From NCBI GenBank assembly GCA_004519485.1, contig CP038115.1, positions 186,001-250,000 on the forward strand: a stretch of DNA of 64,000 nucleotides, in the 5' to 3' direction. The notes under the pieces are model-generated. The model was not told the origin of the DNA and made no database searches. It was given only the letters and a program-made list of their open reading frames with translations. The position numbers and the translations under genes are program-made. Of the stretch, positions 54,740 to 64,000 are shown piece by piece. Source of the stretch: Nannochloropsis oceanica (Eukaryota > Sar > Eustigmatophyceae > Eustigmatales > Monodopsidaceae). The number at the start of each line of letters is the position of its first letter. The stretch's first letter is position 1.

Positions 54740-56756
54740 ATGTCGACGATCCAAGTAAGTTTAGGGAGAACTAAATCTGTCGTTTCTAGTACTTTGTTTT
54801 TCACAGCGCCATGCCCGTTTCCTTGGTTTTCACCCTCGCCCCATGTAGAAGGGAACCTCCCTCCCTCTTTTTTTCCCCGTAGCCCCCCTCTGCAACAACT
54901 TCTGCCTGCCAAGCACGAAGAGTTTTTGTTCTTTCTTTCTGTTCTTTCAAGAGCCTTCCTGTTCCAGCACTGCTTCTCTCCGTATCTCCCCCTTGACCAT
55001 TTCTCCCATCCTCACATCCCCTCCCGACAGAAAATCGCCGAGTTGGAAGCCGAGTACGCCAAGACCCAAAAGAACAAGGCGACCAACTATCATCTCGGCC
55101 TTATCAAAGCCAAGCTTGCCAAGCTCCGTCGTGAGCTGATTGAACCCACCGGCGGCGGTGGAGGGAAAGGAGGGGATGGCTTCGACGTGGCCAAGTCAGG
55201 CGACACCCGTGTGGGTCTGGTGGGCTTTCCATCAGTAGGGAAATCGACCCTGTTGACGAAGCTCACGGGCACATTTTCCGAGGCGGCCTCTTATGAGTTT
55301 ACTACTTTGACGGCAATTCCAGGCACGCTGCATTACCGGGGGGCGAGGATCCAGATTGTGGATCTACCGGGGATTATCGAGGGAGCGAAGGACGGCAAAG
55401 GCAAGTTCATCTTCCCTCCTTCCCTCCTCCTCTCCCCCTCTCCCCTGAGTCCGCGAAGGAAGAATTCGGGCTTTGCCTCTTGTTCATCAAATGATTTCTC
55501 TAGCGTTTTCATGCATTATAATCTTTTTTGTGCTCCCGGCCGGCCACGTCCAAAATCCTCTGCTTTTGCTCACCCCTCCCTCCCTCTTGCCCTCCCTCCC
55601 TCCCTTCCTCCCTTGCCCCATCCTATGATAGGCCGTGGTCGTCAAGTCATTTCCGCAGCGCGTACATGCAACATTATTCTCGTCGTCCTCGACGTGGCTA
55701 AGCCCGCCACCCATAAAATCTTGATCGAACGTGAGCTGGATGGATTTGGCATTCGCCTGAACCAGGAGCCTCCGCGCATCATGTTCCGGAAGAAGGACAA
55801 GGGCGGAATTAATTATCAAGCCTTTGTGCCTCAGACGTCTCTCGACGCCGAGGCGGTGACGGCGATTTGCCGGGAGTACAAGATTCACAATGCGGATGTG
55901 CACTTGCGGTGTGACGCCACGGTGGACCAGATAATTGACGTGGTTGAGGGCAATAGGAAGGTGGGGAATCTCGGGGGAGGGAAAGAGGGAGGGAGGGAAA
56001 GAGGAAGGGAAGGAAGGAGGGAGGGAAAGAGGGAGGGAAGGAGGGATGAAAGGATTAGAAGCTGAGCTTTTATTTTACTGCTTTCCTCTTTCATGAAAAA
56101 AAAGACTTCATCTTGGTGACCTTAATCCTCCCTCCCTCTCTCCCTTCCTCCCTTCCTCCCTTCCTCCCTCCCTCCTTCTCCCACCACGTACAGTACATGC
56201 CCGCCGTGTACGTGCTTAACAAAATTGACCAAATCTCGGTGGAGGAGCTGGACATCATCAGCCGCCTCCCCCACTGTGTCCCCATCTCCGCTTCGCATGG
56301 ATGGAACCTCGATGAGCTCATCGACCAAGTCTGGGATGAGTGTAAGATGATCCGGATCTACACCAAGCCCAAAGGCCAAATCCCTGACTACACCGCACCG
56401 GTACGCACCTCACCTCCCCCCCCCATCCCTCCTTCTCTCTTTTCTGAACGAATCCGTCGCACGTTGATGAACTCTGTGACGTACGTCTGATGGTGCAAGT
56501 CCTTTATCCATATGCTCACCCCTTACCACCTTTCCCTTTCTCCTCCCTCCCCTCCCTTCTCTCCCGCCAGGTAATTCTCCATTCCCACCATCCCTCCGTC
56601 GAGGATTTCTGCAACCGCATCCATCGCACATTGATAAGTTCTTTTAAGTATGCCTGGGTTTGGGGCTCGAGCGTGAAGCACCAACCGCAAAGGGTGGGGA
56701 AAGATCATATTCTTGCCGATGAGGATGTTGTGCAAATCGTGAAAAAGAGTGGATAG
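54740..56756 (+). CDS. DRG1: Developmentally regulated GTP-binding protein 1 (DRG1)
   Basis: Five exons (54740-54754, 55031-55400, 55632-55960, 56194-56400, 56571-56756) give 368 residues, matching the usual DRG1 length (367). DRG1 is a translation-linked GTPase of the OBG/HflX group, found on ribosomes with a DFRP partner. Visible parts are [23 protein letters not shown] (N-terminal helix-turn-helix), GFPSVGKST (G1), [20 protein letters not shown] (G3 and following), NKIDQIS (G4), [11 protein letters not shown] (G5) and a C-terminal TGS domain ([12 protein letters not shown] ... [12 protein letters not shown]). The first exon codes only five residues. Intron 2 appears to use a GC donor (AAAG/GCAAGT), since no GT site keeps the conserved KGRGRQ join. 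Confidence 0.96.
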
Positions 56757-57547
56757 AAGGAGAAATAGACGGAGAGAGACAGAGACAAACAGAAAGAGCC
56801 ATAGAGAAAGACAGAGAGAACTAGATACAGAGAGTGAGAGGGGGGAAGACAGGGAGAGGGAGGAGAGAGAGGCGAGGGAGAGTATGAGAGAGGCGACAAT
56901 ATTTTCGACTACGGAAAAAGATGGTCACTCTATTGCCTGAGGACAGCTACAACAGCAGTAGTAGCAGAGGCAGCAGCAGCAGGAGCCTCCTGCATCATTG
57001 AAGCGCTCATGTGCAGGAAGGACAAGAGAAAGGAGGGGAAAATCGCAGCGAACGACGAGGCGGGGAAAGGGCATAGGGACGAGGGATGAAGAGGGGTGAA
57101 GGAATAAGGGATGACGGAAGGGAAGAGACTTAAGAAAGAAGAAGTAGGACTTGTAATTGTACCCCTAAATCCGGATCCAAGCCGACTCAAACCTGCAGAA
57201 AATATGCAGTAGCAATGGTGTTTGGTTTCATCCTTTTCTCTCTTCTGATGTTTGGTCTACTTTTGGTTTCTTCACCTCTAACAATCTACCGTGGCGCTCA
57301 GCTCTGTATGTACGCGCGTCCCCCTTTCCTATTCTTGTCCGTCTCATTCTCTCGTTTCCCTCCCTTCTTCCCTCCCTCCCTTCCTTCTTCCCTCCCTCCC
57401 TTCCTTCCTTCCTCCCATCCTTTTCCCCAAAATTTTTTGCTTTTAACTCGTCGCCTCGACCGTCAAACTCTACTCCCTCCTCCCAACTCCTCACGACTAC
57501 AATCCACCGCTCCCTTCCCCCCTCCCTCTCTCTCCCCTCATCCCTCC
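56757..57547. other. Convergent intergenic region: DRG1 / PP5
   Basis: These 791 bp begin with a GA-rich tract (about 56757-56890) and end with a CCTT-rich tract (about 57350-57425), both simple-sequence. No gene is supported. The long plus-strand frame that starts at 57215 runs antisense through PP5 and is a shadow. Confidence 0.5.
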
Positions 57548-59303
57548 TTACAACCCCATCATATTCCTCGCATATGCCATGGGCTTTATCGGCGGGTGCG
57601 GCGCCGCCTCAAACTGTGTGTAGACAGGCTCATTCTCACCGTGGCAAAATCGAATGAACGCCCCCTTGTTACCCATCTGGTCGCAGTAGTTCGGCGCCGA
57701 GAAGACTGTGACGCACTTTCCATCATGCTCCACACTGTACCCCTCCTCCTTCACCTCATGACTCCTCACCACCATCTTCAACTTGTTCAAGTCCAAAAAT
57801 CTGGCCGTCACATCGGGTCCAAAACTCAACCCTACCCCACGCTTGCTCGGCTGCCGGCCAGGGGCAGGCTGGGGGTCCGACCAGAGCAAGTCGCTCATGA
57901 GGCCGCTCTCGGGCGGTTCTCGGAAACGGTAGACCTTATTGATGTCGTCGAGCGTGACTCCGTCTTCAGCGGCCAGGCCACCGTGGACGATGAAAATGGA
58001 GGAGTCGATGGTGGCGCACAGGGGCATGGCACAGAACACCTGGGGAGTGAGGGAGGGAAGGAGGGAGGGAGGGAGGGACGGAAAGAAGGACGGAAGGAAA
58101 GAGAAGGTAGATCGCGGGCAGCGAGGAGAGGGAATGAGAGGAAGTGGTTTGTCACAAGGGAAGAGAGGGATAAAAGAAAGGAGCGAAGGCTGGCTGGAAG
58201 AGGAACCATACCTCGGTGAAGAGCCCCATCATAACCTCATCGTACTTATGCTTCACCTCGCCCTCGAAGCCGTAGATGCGGTTCATGTTCTTGCTCTCGT
58301 GGTTCCCTCTTACCAGGTGCATGCCCATGGGGTACGCCACCTTGTAGGCCAGCAGCAACGTGATGACCTCGAACGAGAACGAGCCACGATCCACAAAGTC
58401 GCCGTTAAACAGATACGGGTTGCTGTTACTTGGCTTGCCGTTTAATTCAAAAATTCTCAGGACATCGAAAAACTGTCCGTGGGTATCCCCGCATACCGTG
58501 ATCACCTTCCCCTTCCCCATCGCCACTCCTCCCTCCCTCCCGACCTCTTCCTCTGAAGGAGGGGGGACATCAGCAGTCTTCAATTCAATTATATTAGGGA
58601 GGGATTGGAATTGCTTCAGGACAGCCAGCAACAGCTTTATGGCGTACTTGGTGTGCAGCAGCTTCTGGTTCTTAAACCTCTCTGTCAACTCCTCCAGGAA
58701 CGCCGGGGTCACTCGCACGTCCTCCTCCCCCCCCCCCTCTTTCCCGCCTTCCCCGTCCTCCAGCACGGGTCCGTCGTAGCTGTCCTCGACGATGATGGAG
58801 TCGGGCTGGACGGTTTGGGACAAAGGCATGCTGTCTTCTGTTTGAATGGCTGCGGCGAACGCTGCAGCCTTCACGGCCTTTTCACATTCCCGAAATTTTG
58901 CCGCAGCGTCCTTGTCACGGGGATGGACCTTGAAGACATGTTTGAAATCACGCAGGGCCTCTTTGTTCTAAGAAAAGGAGAGAGGGAGAGAGGGAGAAGA
59001 AATGAAACGGAGGACCAAAACCCAACATTTAAAAAAAACGCTTACCTTGCCAAGCGCATAATTAGCACTGCCTCTCCTATAGAAAGCCTTGAGGTAACTA
59101 GGGTCCAGGTCAATGGCAGCCTCTGCGTCTTGGATGGCCATGCCGTAGTTCTCCATTCGAATCGCGGCCAGAGCGCGGTTGGAATATAGGATAGCAGTAG
59201 GATGCAACTCGATTGCTTGTGAGTAAAGCTCTGTGGCCTTCTCGAAATGATTTTCTTGCAAAGCTTTGTTCCCTTCATCCTTGAGAGCTGTTGCTGCGTC
59301 CAT
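57548..59303 (-). CDS. PPP5C: Serine/threonine protein phosphatase 5 (TPR-PP5)
   Basis: Three minus-strand exons (59303-59046, 58967-58212, 58039-57548), all phase-0 joins, encode 501 residues, the normal PP5 length (499 in human). Three N-terminal TPR repeats ([30 protein letters not shown] split here as [10 protein letters not shown] and [18 protein letters not shown]) bind HSP90. The catalytic domain has the metal-site motifs [17 protein letters not shown] and RGNHES, plus VVRSHEV and [14 protein letters not shown]. The C-terminal helix segment [15 protein letters not shown] matches the autoinhibitory end. An acidic Gly-rich linker (about residues 135-160) lies between the two parts. PP5 dephosphorylates HSP90 clients and co-chaperones in cytosol and nucleus. 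Confidence 0.96.
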
Positions 59304-60397
59304 GGTTGCCTGGGGAGAGTGAAAAATGATGAGAGATGATGGTGGTGTACGTGATGCTCAGAGGGGAGGTTGAAGGCGCCAGCCACGCACGCAGAAGGCC
59401 ACGGCAAATGCAAACGGTGCAAGTGCAATATGTGCTAGCCAAAATCAGCATTACATGACGCTGCAAAGATAAATTAAAGGCAGCTGTGATATGGTAGAAC
59501 ACTGCAGGCAAATCGCCTGCAAGCCGCATTGACCACAAGCGGGGTTGAGCGAAATAGAAGAAGTGCCTGTTCCTGGACTAGCCGGCAGGGGCAAGAACGT
59601 ACTTTAGACGCGTGGTGGGCCTGCGCGACGGTGACTTGGTAGTGTCTGTTCGTCGTGCTCATGCGACACTTTAACGCGGCGCAGAGGGGAGGAGGGAAAA
59701 AATGCACGTATATAGGCCGATTAGTTAATTGCCGGGGAAAGGCAAGGCCCGCGATGCGATTCTTGGCACGACAAGCCAAGCAAGAGAGAAGGCCTCTCGC
59801 GTGCTGTATGTTGTAAAGGGTTGTGAAAGGAATAATTGTGGTCTTTGTGAAGTGAGCTGTCACGCGTCTCGCTATCGACGCGAGTTCATCACGTAAGTGG
59901 GGAGGCTACTATCGATTGCAGTGTGAATCAACCATCAAACTCCGCGGAAGCTTTAAATAAACAAGCGAGGGAAATGCCTATATGTCTGTGTGCCCCGGTG
60001 GTTTCTGTTTTTAAACTGTAAGTGTGGCAAGGTTAATCAACACACGACAAGCAACTACTCCCCAAGCTGCAGGCTCTCAGCGTCTCTGGCGAGGCCGTCA
60101 CTGGCAGAAGAACGGCTGCGCGAGTGGAGATGTGTGGATGAGCTGGACTCGAGCTGGCTCGACCTATCCTTGTCCATCAGGACTTGCCACTCCCTAATAT
60201 GCCCTGCTCTTGGCAACGTGATGGCTGTGGTGTATTGGAGAGGATGGATGGCTTTGGAGTCAAAGCCCAGGGCCCTCCTAGCCGTCCTCCCACTCTTGCT
60301 CTCTCACCGCTATCCTTGTCTTGTTGCACATCCCCTTTCACTGACACTTTCCCCTCCCCTCCTACCCATTTCCCCTTTAAATGTAGGGTTCGCCATC
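59304..60397. promoter_or_regulatory. Divergent promoter interval: PP5 / plastid bS21
   Basis: These 1094 bp lie between two opposite start codons. No gene is supported, although minus-strand frames occur (for example 59474-59863). A possible 3' splice site (ATGTAG, near 60380-60386) just upstream of the bS21 ATG suggests a 5'-UTR intron. Confidence 0.45.
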
Positions 60398-61203
60398 ATG
60401 TTCAAGCAGTTGGTGTGCCTAGTGGTTGGCACTTTGGCCGTGGGCTCGCAGGCTTTCATGGCCCCCTCCCCGTTGTTCAAGGCGAGCTCCTCTGCCGCGG
60501 CCCGCGTCTACCAGCCCATCACGACCGAGACCGGTACGTCTCGGTGCATGAGCATGCATGCTTTTGGATAGTATAGGGGAAGAATAGTAGAGAAACTGTG
60601 ACATAGCGGATGGGTTGTGTGTCTGCACTAACGCGGTCGGGTGGGATGGACAGGCGAAGAGCATAGTCTGTGTTGGGCGACACAAGGACTGGCAATGGCT
60701 CACTTATACCATCCACCAAACAGGTCTGCGCACGCCTGTGTCTGCTGATGTGGTGGTGTCTGTCGGGGATGGCGAGAAGTAAGTCTGCGCACGGAGGTGT
60801 GAGGTGGTGGGGAAAGGGAAAAGATGAGGGTAGGAGAGAGGGTTGACCACGAGTGCTGAAGAAGATGGAGGAGGAGGACTTCGATGAGGGAAGTGGCTCA
60901 CAGATCCTAATCGATTGGCTTCTGAGTATCTTGGGATTATGGATGCCTGTTCCTAGGTATACTAGATCCGCCAATCTTACCCCTCCCTCCCTCCCTCTCC
61001 CTCCCTCCTGTTCTCCTCCCAACAGCATCGACAACGCCGTCAAGCGTTTCAAACGCGAGGTGAACAAATCCGGGCACTTGCTGGACCTGCGATTTAAGCG
61101 TTATCACGAGAGCAACCAGGAGAAGGTGAAGCGTAAGGCTGTCCAAGCCCGTCGCAAGGCCCGCATGCTTCGCTTGTCTCTCCGCAAGGGGCAGAAGCTC
61201 TAA
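60398..61203 (+). CDS. rps21: Plastid ribosomal protein bS21, nuclear-encoded
   Basis: Three exons (60398-60533, 60724-60778, 61026-61203) give 122 residues; the donors are GTACGT and GTAAGT, phases 1 and 2. The first 19 residues form a signal peptide ending GSQA before FMAPSP, a textbook heterokont ASAFAP-type site. A short Ser/Ala/Arg/Lys transit segment follows. The mature part has the bS21 core: a beta strand (VVVSVGDGE), then NIDNAVKRFKREVNKSG, where bacterial S21 has ALRRFKR, and an Arg/Lys-rich helical tail (RRKARMLRLSLRKGQ). It is a small-subunit protein of the bacterial-type plastid ribosome, which binds near the anti-Shine-Dalgarno region in bacteria. The 55-bp middle exon was placed by phase and by its match to the strand. 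Confidence 0.9.
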
Positions 61204-61723
61204 ACGAGGAAGCGAGCGAGGGCGGGAGGGAGGGAGTGAAGGGAGGGAGATATACATACAGCCACTATGCTGCGTAGATGCAGCTGAGCAAGGATCATCT
61301 AATTGAGGCCAGCTCTTCGTCTCCTCATGCTTCACATGAGGGGAAGGGAGAAGGGAGGGGGGCAGGCAGGGGTCAGGCCATGTGTGCTGAGAGTTGGCGC
61401 TTGTGGATGAGAGCACACATTCACAAAGAAGTCGAATGCCGCTGCTGCGCTGTCAACGACTGGGAAGAAGATTAAAGAAGACAAGAGGAAACCAAAAATG
61501 ATATCGAAGAGAGAAGCTGCTCCTTAGTAATTTCCTCTCTCTCTTTATCTTTTTTAAGCTTATATATATATATACATTAGTTTATGCTATTTCTGTCTTG
61601 TTGTTGATGTTTATGCTGCTGTCATTGTTTTTGTTGCTGCTGCCCGTGCTACCGCTACAGGAGCGACAGTGAACTTCGCCACCCCTCTCCCTCTTATTAC
61701 CAAGACGGTCGCTGCTTCCCCCC
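61204..61723. other. Convergent intergenic region: bS21 / AAR2
   Basis: 3' flanks of two convergent genes, with a short (TA)n run at 61561-61574. No gene is supported. Confidence 0.45.
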
Positions 61724-63178
61724 CTAATCCTCCACCCCCTCCTGTTCCTGAATCGTCTCGAGAACCCGATTCTTCCCTATTTCTTCCCTCTCTTCCTCCT
61801 CCCAGTCCTCCGTCATCGTCGTCCGAAGCATCGCCCTCTCCACCTCCTCCCACGGCACCACCAACGGCCCATCCTCCTCCTCCTCCTCTTCCTCTACCTC
61901 GTCCTTTCTCGCTCCCTCCCTCCTCGCCTTTAGATTAAACCCCAGGAACCTCGCTTCCATCTTCCGTGCGAACAGCTCAACTTCTTCCAGCAAGCCGCTG
62001 CCCTCCCTTTCTCCCTCCCTCCCTCCCTCCCTCACATTCCGTAACAACTGCCTCAGGCAAGGCTGGAGGAAACTCTCTTTGCCTTTCACCATCTCTCCTT
62101 CTTCGTCATTAAAAAAGAAATCCGAAGGCATAGCAGAAGACTGGGCCGAGAAGACATGGAGGAAGGCGTGATAGAGGGGGAAGTATTGAGGGAGGGAGGG
62201 AGAGAGGGAAGCGTGGCAGAGCAGGGCGGTGGTTTCTTTCCAGTGCTTGAGGCCGGCCATGGAGTACAGGTTAAGGAAGAGAAGGAAGGCGAGCTGATAC
62301 TCGCCTAGAAGGGCTTTCCAGGCTGACGAAGAAGGAAAAGAAGGAGAAGAGGATGAGGACGAGGAGGACGAGAAGGACGAGGGAAGGAGGGAGGCCGAGG
62401 ATGAGGACGAGCCTATTTTACTATACACATCCCTCAACACTTCCTCCAACAGTTGAGAGCGATCCAAGTGGTATCGTGTCACTTCTGCCGGTGTCATGTC
62501 CAATGCATTCTTTGGCCGTTTCGCGCCTCGTACATCCGTGAAAGTGGCCGCGTGGCCCAACCCTGGAAAGAACGGCACCAACTCCCCTCCTTCCCTCTTC
62601 TCTTCTTCGCCTCGAGCATGTATTTTCTCCTCTTCCCAAGCTCCTGGTAAGATACGCGTTTCCACTTTCAAACCACATAGTGCCAAGACGTCCTCTGTTA
62701 TGTACTCGCTCAGATCCCGCCAAAGCCTCCCCTGCTCCCTTTCAGGGTATGCCCCTAATTGCTTGTTCAATTCACCCCTTTGCAGGGCCTGGAGTAGATT
62801 ATGCATAGACCCTTCCCGTAGTCCTGTTCCTTGCTCAATTAATTCTTCTTCTGTTGGGTCCCATGATTTGACGAGGACTTCATACGGACGGGAAATGTGA
62901 ACGAAAAAGCCTTGGCGGAGGCCTTGGCCTGTCCCGAACGTCAGGAAATGCAAGCCTAAAGGCACGCCCGCAACGCCTCGAAAGTTGGGGCCGACCTGGT
63001 TTATTTGCATGTCGATTCCAAACTCACTCCCGGAGGGCATGCCCAGAATAATAACGATGCCGCCTTCTTGCAAGGGGGGGGGGGGAGGGGAGGTCGAAGA
63101 GGAGCTGGAGACGGGGGAGTGATGCGTAGAGGAGGAAGAGACCGAAGACGCACAAGAGGTATCTAAGTCTTGGTACAT
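61724..63178 (-). CDS. AAR2: AAR2 splicing factor homologue
   Basis: An intron-free minus-strand gene of 484 residues. AAR2 binds PRP8 in the cytoplasm and is needed to assemble U5 snRNP before nuclear import. After a Ser-rich N-terminus the family start is clear: IVIILGMPSGSEFGID, then VGPNFRGVAGVPLGLHFL, and RQGFFVHISRPYEVLVKSWD, as in yeast and human AAR2. The linker DLSEYITEDVLALCG precedes a helical C-terminal domain (LLGEYQLAFLLFLNLYSMAGLKHWKE). Ser and Glu runs and a Pro-rich stretch are lineage inserts. The acidic C-terminal tail looks poorly conserved. Confidence 0.92.
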   Translation of the reverse strand: MYQDLDTSCASSVSSSSTHHSPVSSSSSTSPPPPPLQEGGIVIILGMPSGSEFGIDMQINQVGPNFRGVAGVPLGLHFLTFGTGQGLRQGFFVHISRPYEVLVKSWDPTEEELIEQGTGLREGSMHNLLQALQRGELNKQLGAYPEREQGRLWRDLSEYITEDVLALCGLKVETRILPGAWEEEKIHARGEEEKREGGELVPFFPGLGHAATFTDVRGAKRPKNALDMTPAEVTRYHLDRSQLLEEVLRDVYSKIGSSSSSASLLPSSFSSSSSSSSSPSFPSSSAWKALLGEYQLAFLLFLNLYSMAGLKHWKETTALLCHASLSPSLPQYFPLYHAFLHVFSAQSSAMPSDFFFNDEEGEMVKGKESFLQPCLRQLLRNVREGGREGEREGSGLLEEVELFARKMEARFLGFNLKARREGARKDEVEEEEEEEDGPLVVPWEEVERAMLRTTMTEDWEEEEREEIGKNRVLETIQEQEGVED

Positions 63179-63443
63179 GCTTTTGTGTTGTAGCTGCGGT
63201 GATTGTCTGTGTGTGTAAATGGTCGTCTTGGGGACGGGAAAAACGCTTTAATCATCAGATACCTCCCCCCCCCGTGCAGTTCTGCTCCTATTCACATCGG
63301 CCCCTTGCCACCCTTTTCCACTTGTCGCATATACTCTTAAGACACATTAATCCACGTCCAATCTAAACACGTCACTAGTTACTGCACTTGGGCAAGGTGG
63401 GTGTCTTCAGCTGCAGGATTTTGCGCGCTTTCGGTCAGGTTGA
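63179..63443. promoter_or_regulatory. Divergent promoter interval: AAR2 / unidentified gene
   Basis: These 265 bp separate two opposite start codons, the shortest such interval in the window. The promoter role is inferred. Confidence 0.4.
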
Positions 63444-64000
63444 ATGATGGAGGCCGAGGACGAAGAAGGCGATGCCATGATGGTCAGCAGCAGGAACAGC
63501 AGTGAAACCAGTCCACCCACAAAGAGCTGCAGCAACAGCAGCAGTAGCAGCAACAACAAACGTCGTTCAGGGCAGGATTATGAAAATCCCGATTTTCTCG
63601 AGCATCTGCTGCATGTCACAGGCATCACGGGCACGGCCAGCAAGCGGCGGATGCTAAAACACTCTCCGTCCTCCCCCCTCTTCCTTCGAAGCACCGACCA
63701 AAATGCTCCCGGCGTGGGCTTTTGCAACAATTGTACGACGAATTTCAACAATAATGTCAATGCCTTCTATTGGTCCTTGCCGTTTCGGCCCACACCTCTC
63801 CAACCAAGCCCACCATCACCACCAATCTCCTCCCCCTTGCTTTTCCTTCAGTCGCCTCATTACGACGAGGTCATGAATACAATTATGAGCGAAGGCGGGA
63901 GAAAAGAAGTAGGGATAGGAAGAGGAGGAGGAGGAATGGCCAGCATGGCGTTATGCGCTCTCCAACGGCAGCAGCAGCAGGAGGAACAACAACATCAGCA
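63444..64000 (+). CDS. Unidentified Ser/Asn/Gln-rich protein, 3' partial
   Basis: A plus-strand frame opens at ATG 63444 (a second ATG follows directly) and stays open for 185 codons to the window edge. The N-terminus is acidic (MMEAEDEEGDAMM), followed by Ser/Asn runs from AGC/AAC repeats. A complex segment comes next (DYENPDFLEHLLHVTGITGT, then KRRMLKH), then a CNNC pair and an Asn-rich stretch, FNNNVNAFYWSLPFRPTPLQ. After that come a Pro-rich linker, a Gly run and a Gln-rich end. The composition resembles the regulatory or transcription-factor genes in this window. I recognise no domain. An intron inside the stretch cannot be excluded. Confidence 0.55.
   Translation, partial: MMEAEDEEGDAMMVSSRNSSETSPPTKSCSNSSSSSNNKRRSGQDYENPDFLEHLLHVTGITGTASKRRMLKHSPSSPLFLRSTDQNAPGVGFCNNCTTNFNNNVNAFYWSLPFRPTPLQPSPPSPPISSPLLFLQSPHYDEVMNTIMSEGGRKEVGIGRGGGGMASMALCALQRQQQQEEQQHQ

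Noticed and set aside
57215-58219. 334-codon plus-strand open frame
   Set aside because: It runs antisense through exon 3 of PP5 and CCTT-rich flanks; it has no domain and the minus-strand gene is certain.

Overview
This window is nuclear DNA of a eukaryotic alga, most likely a compact-genome heterokont (stramenopile) and possibly a eustigmatophyte such as Nannochloropsis or a relative. The organism is an inference. It rests on three nuclear genes whose N-terminal signal peptides end at an ASAFAP-like site with cleavage before Phe, as in plastids acquired by secondary endosymbiosis; on short GT-AG introns (about 80-410 bp, 0-4 per gene); on close gene spacing; and on many simple repeats. I see no prokaryotic operon, CRISPR array, rRNA or tRNA gene.

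Layout, 1-25 kb: a Nup133-like nucleoporin (5' end outside the window); a 570-bp polypurine tract joined to a zinc-ribbon fragment like the C-terminus of TnpB/Fanzor nucleases; class I fructose-bisphosphate aldolase; a plastid-targeted membrane protein of unknown function; a plastid-targeted fructose-1,6-bisphosphatase-like enzyme with an unusual substrate pocket; a bZIP factor; cysteinyl-tRNA synthetase; the Mediator subunit MED15; and a GEX1/KAR5/Brambleberry nuclear-fusion protein.

Layout, 25-48 kb: a DGAT2-type acyltransferase, a POT/SLC15 peptide transporter, a kinesin-14, NOL10/ENP2, a STE7-like kinase with a large insertion, an SLC44 choline-transporter-like protein, and the axonemal protein DRC10/IQCD.

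Layout, 48-64 kb: a Lifeguard/TMBIM protein, a SulP/SLC26 anion transporter, a 1.2-kb inverted-repeat element with 524-bp arms that differ at only three positions, the GTPase DRG1, protein phosphatase 5, nuclear-encoded plastid ribosomal protein bS21, the U5 snRNP factor AAR2, and an unidentified gene that runs off the end.

Most genes are housekeeping genes from unrelated pathways, so there is no single functional cluster. Many lie in divergent pairs with 260-540 bp between starts (plastid protein/FBPase, CysRS/MED15, NOL10/kinase, DRC10/Lifeguard, AAR2/last gene), which suggests shared promoter regions. The main biological points are: a gamete nuclear-fusion gene and a motile-axoneme gene in one window, hinting at a sexual and flagellated stage; the near-perfect inverted repeat in the SulP/DRG1 promoter interval; the FBPase paralogue with lost 6-phosphate contacts; and a splice-donor preference in which half of the 34 introns I modelled carry C at donor position 4 (GTRCGY).
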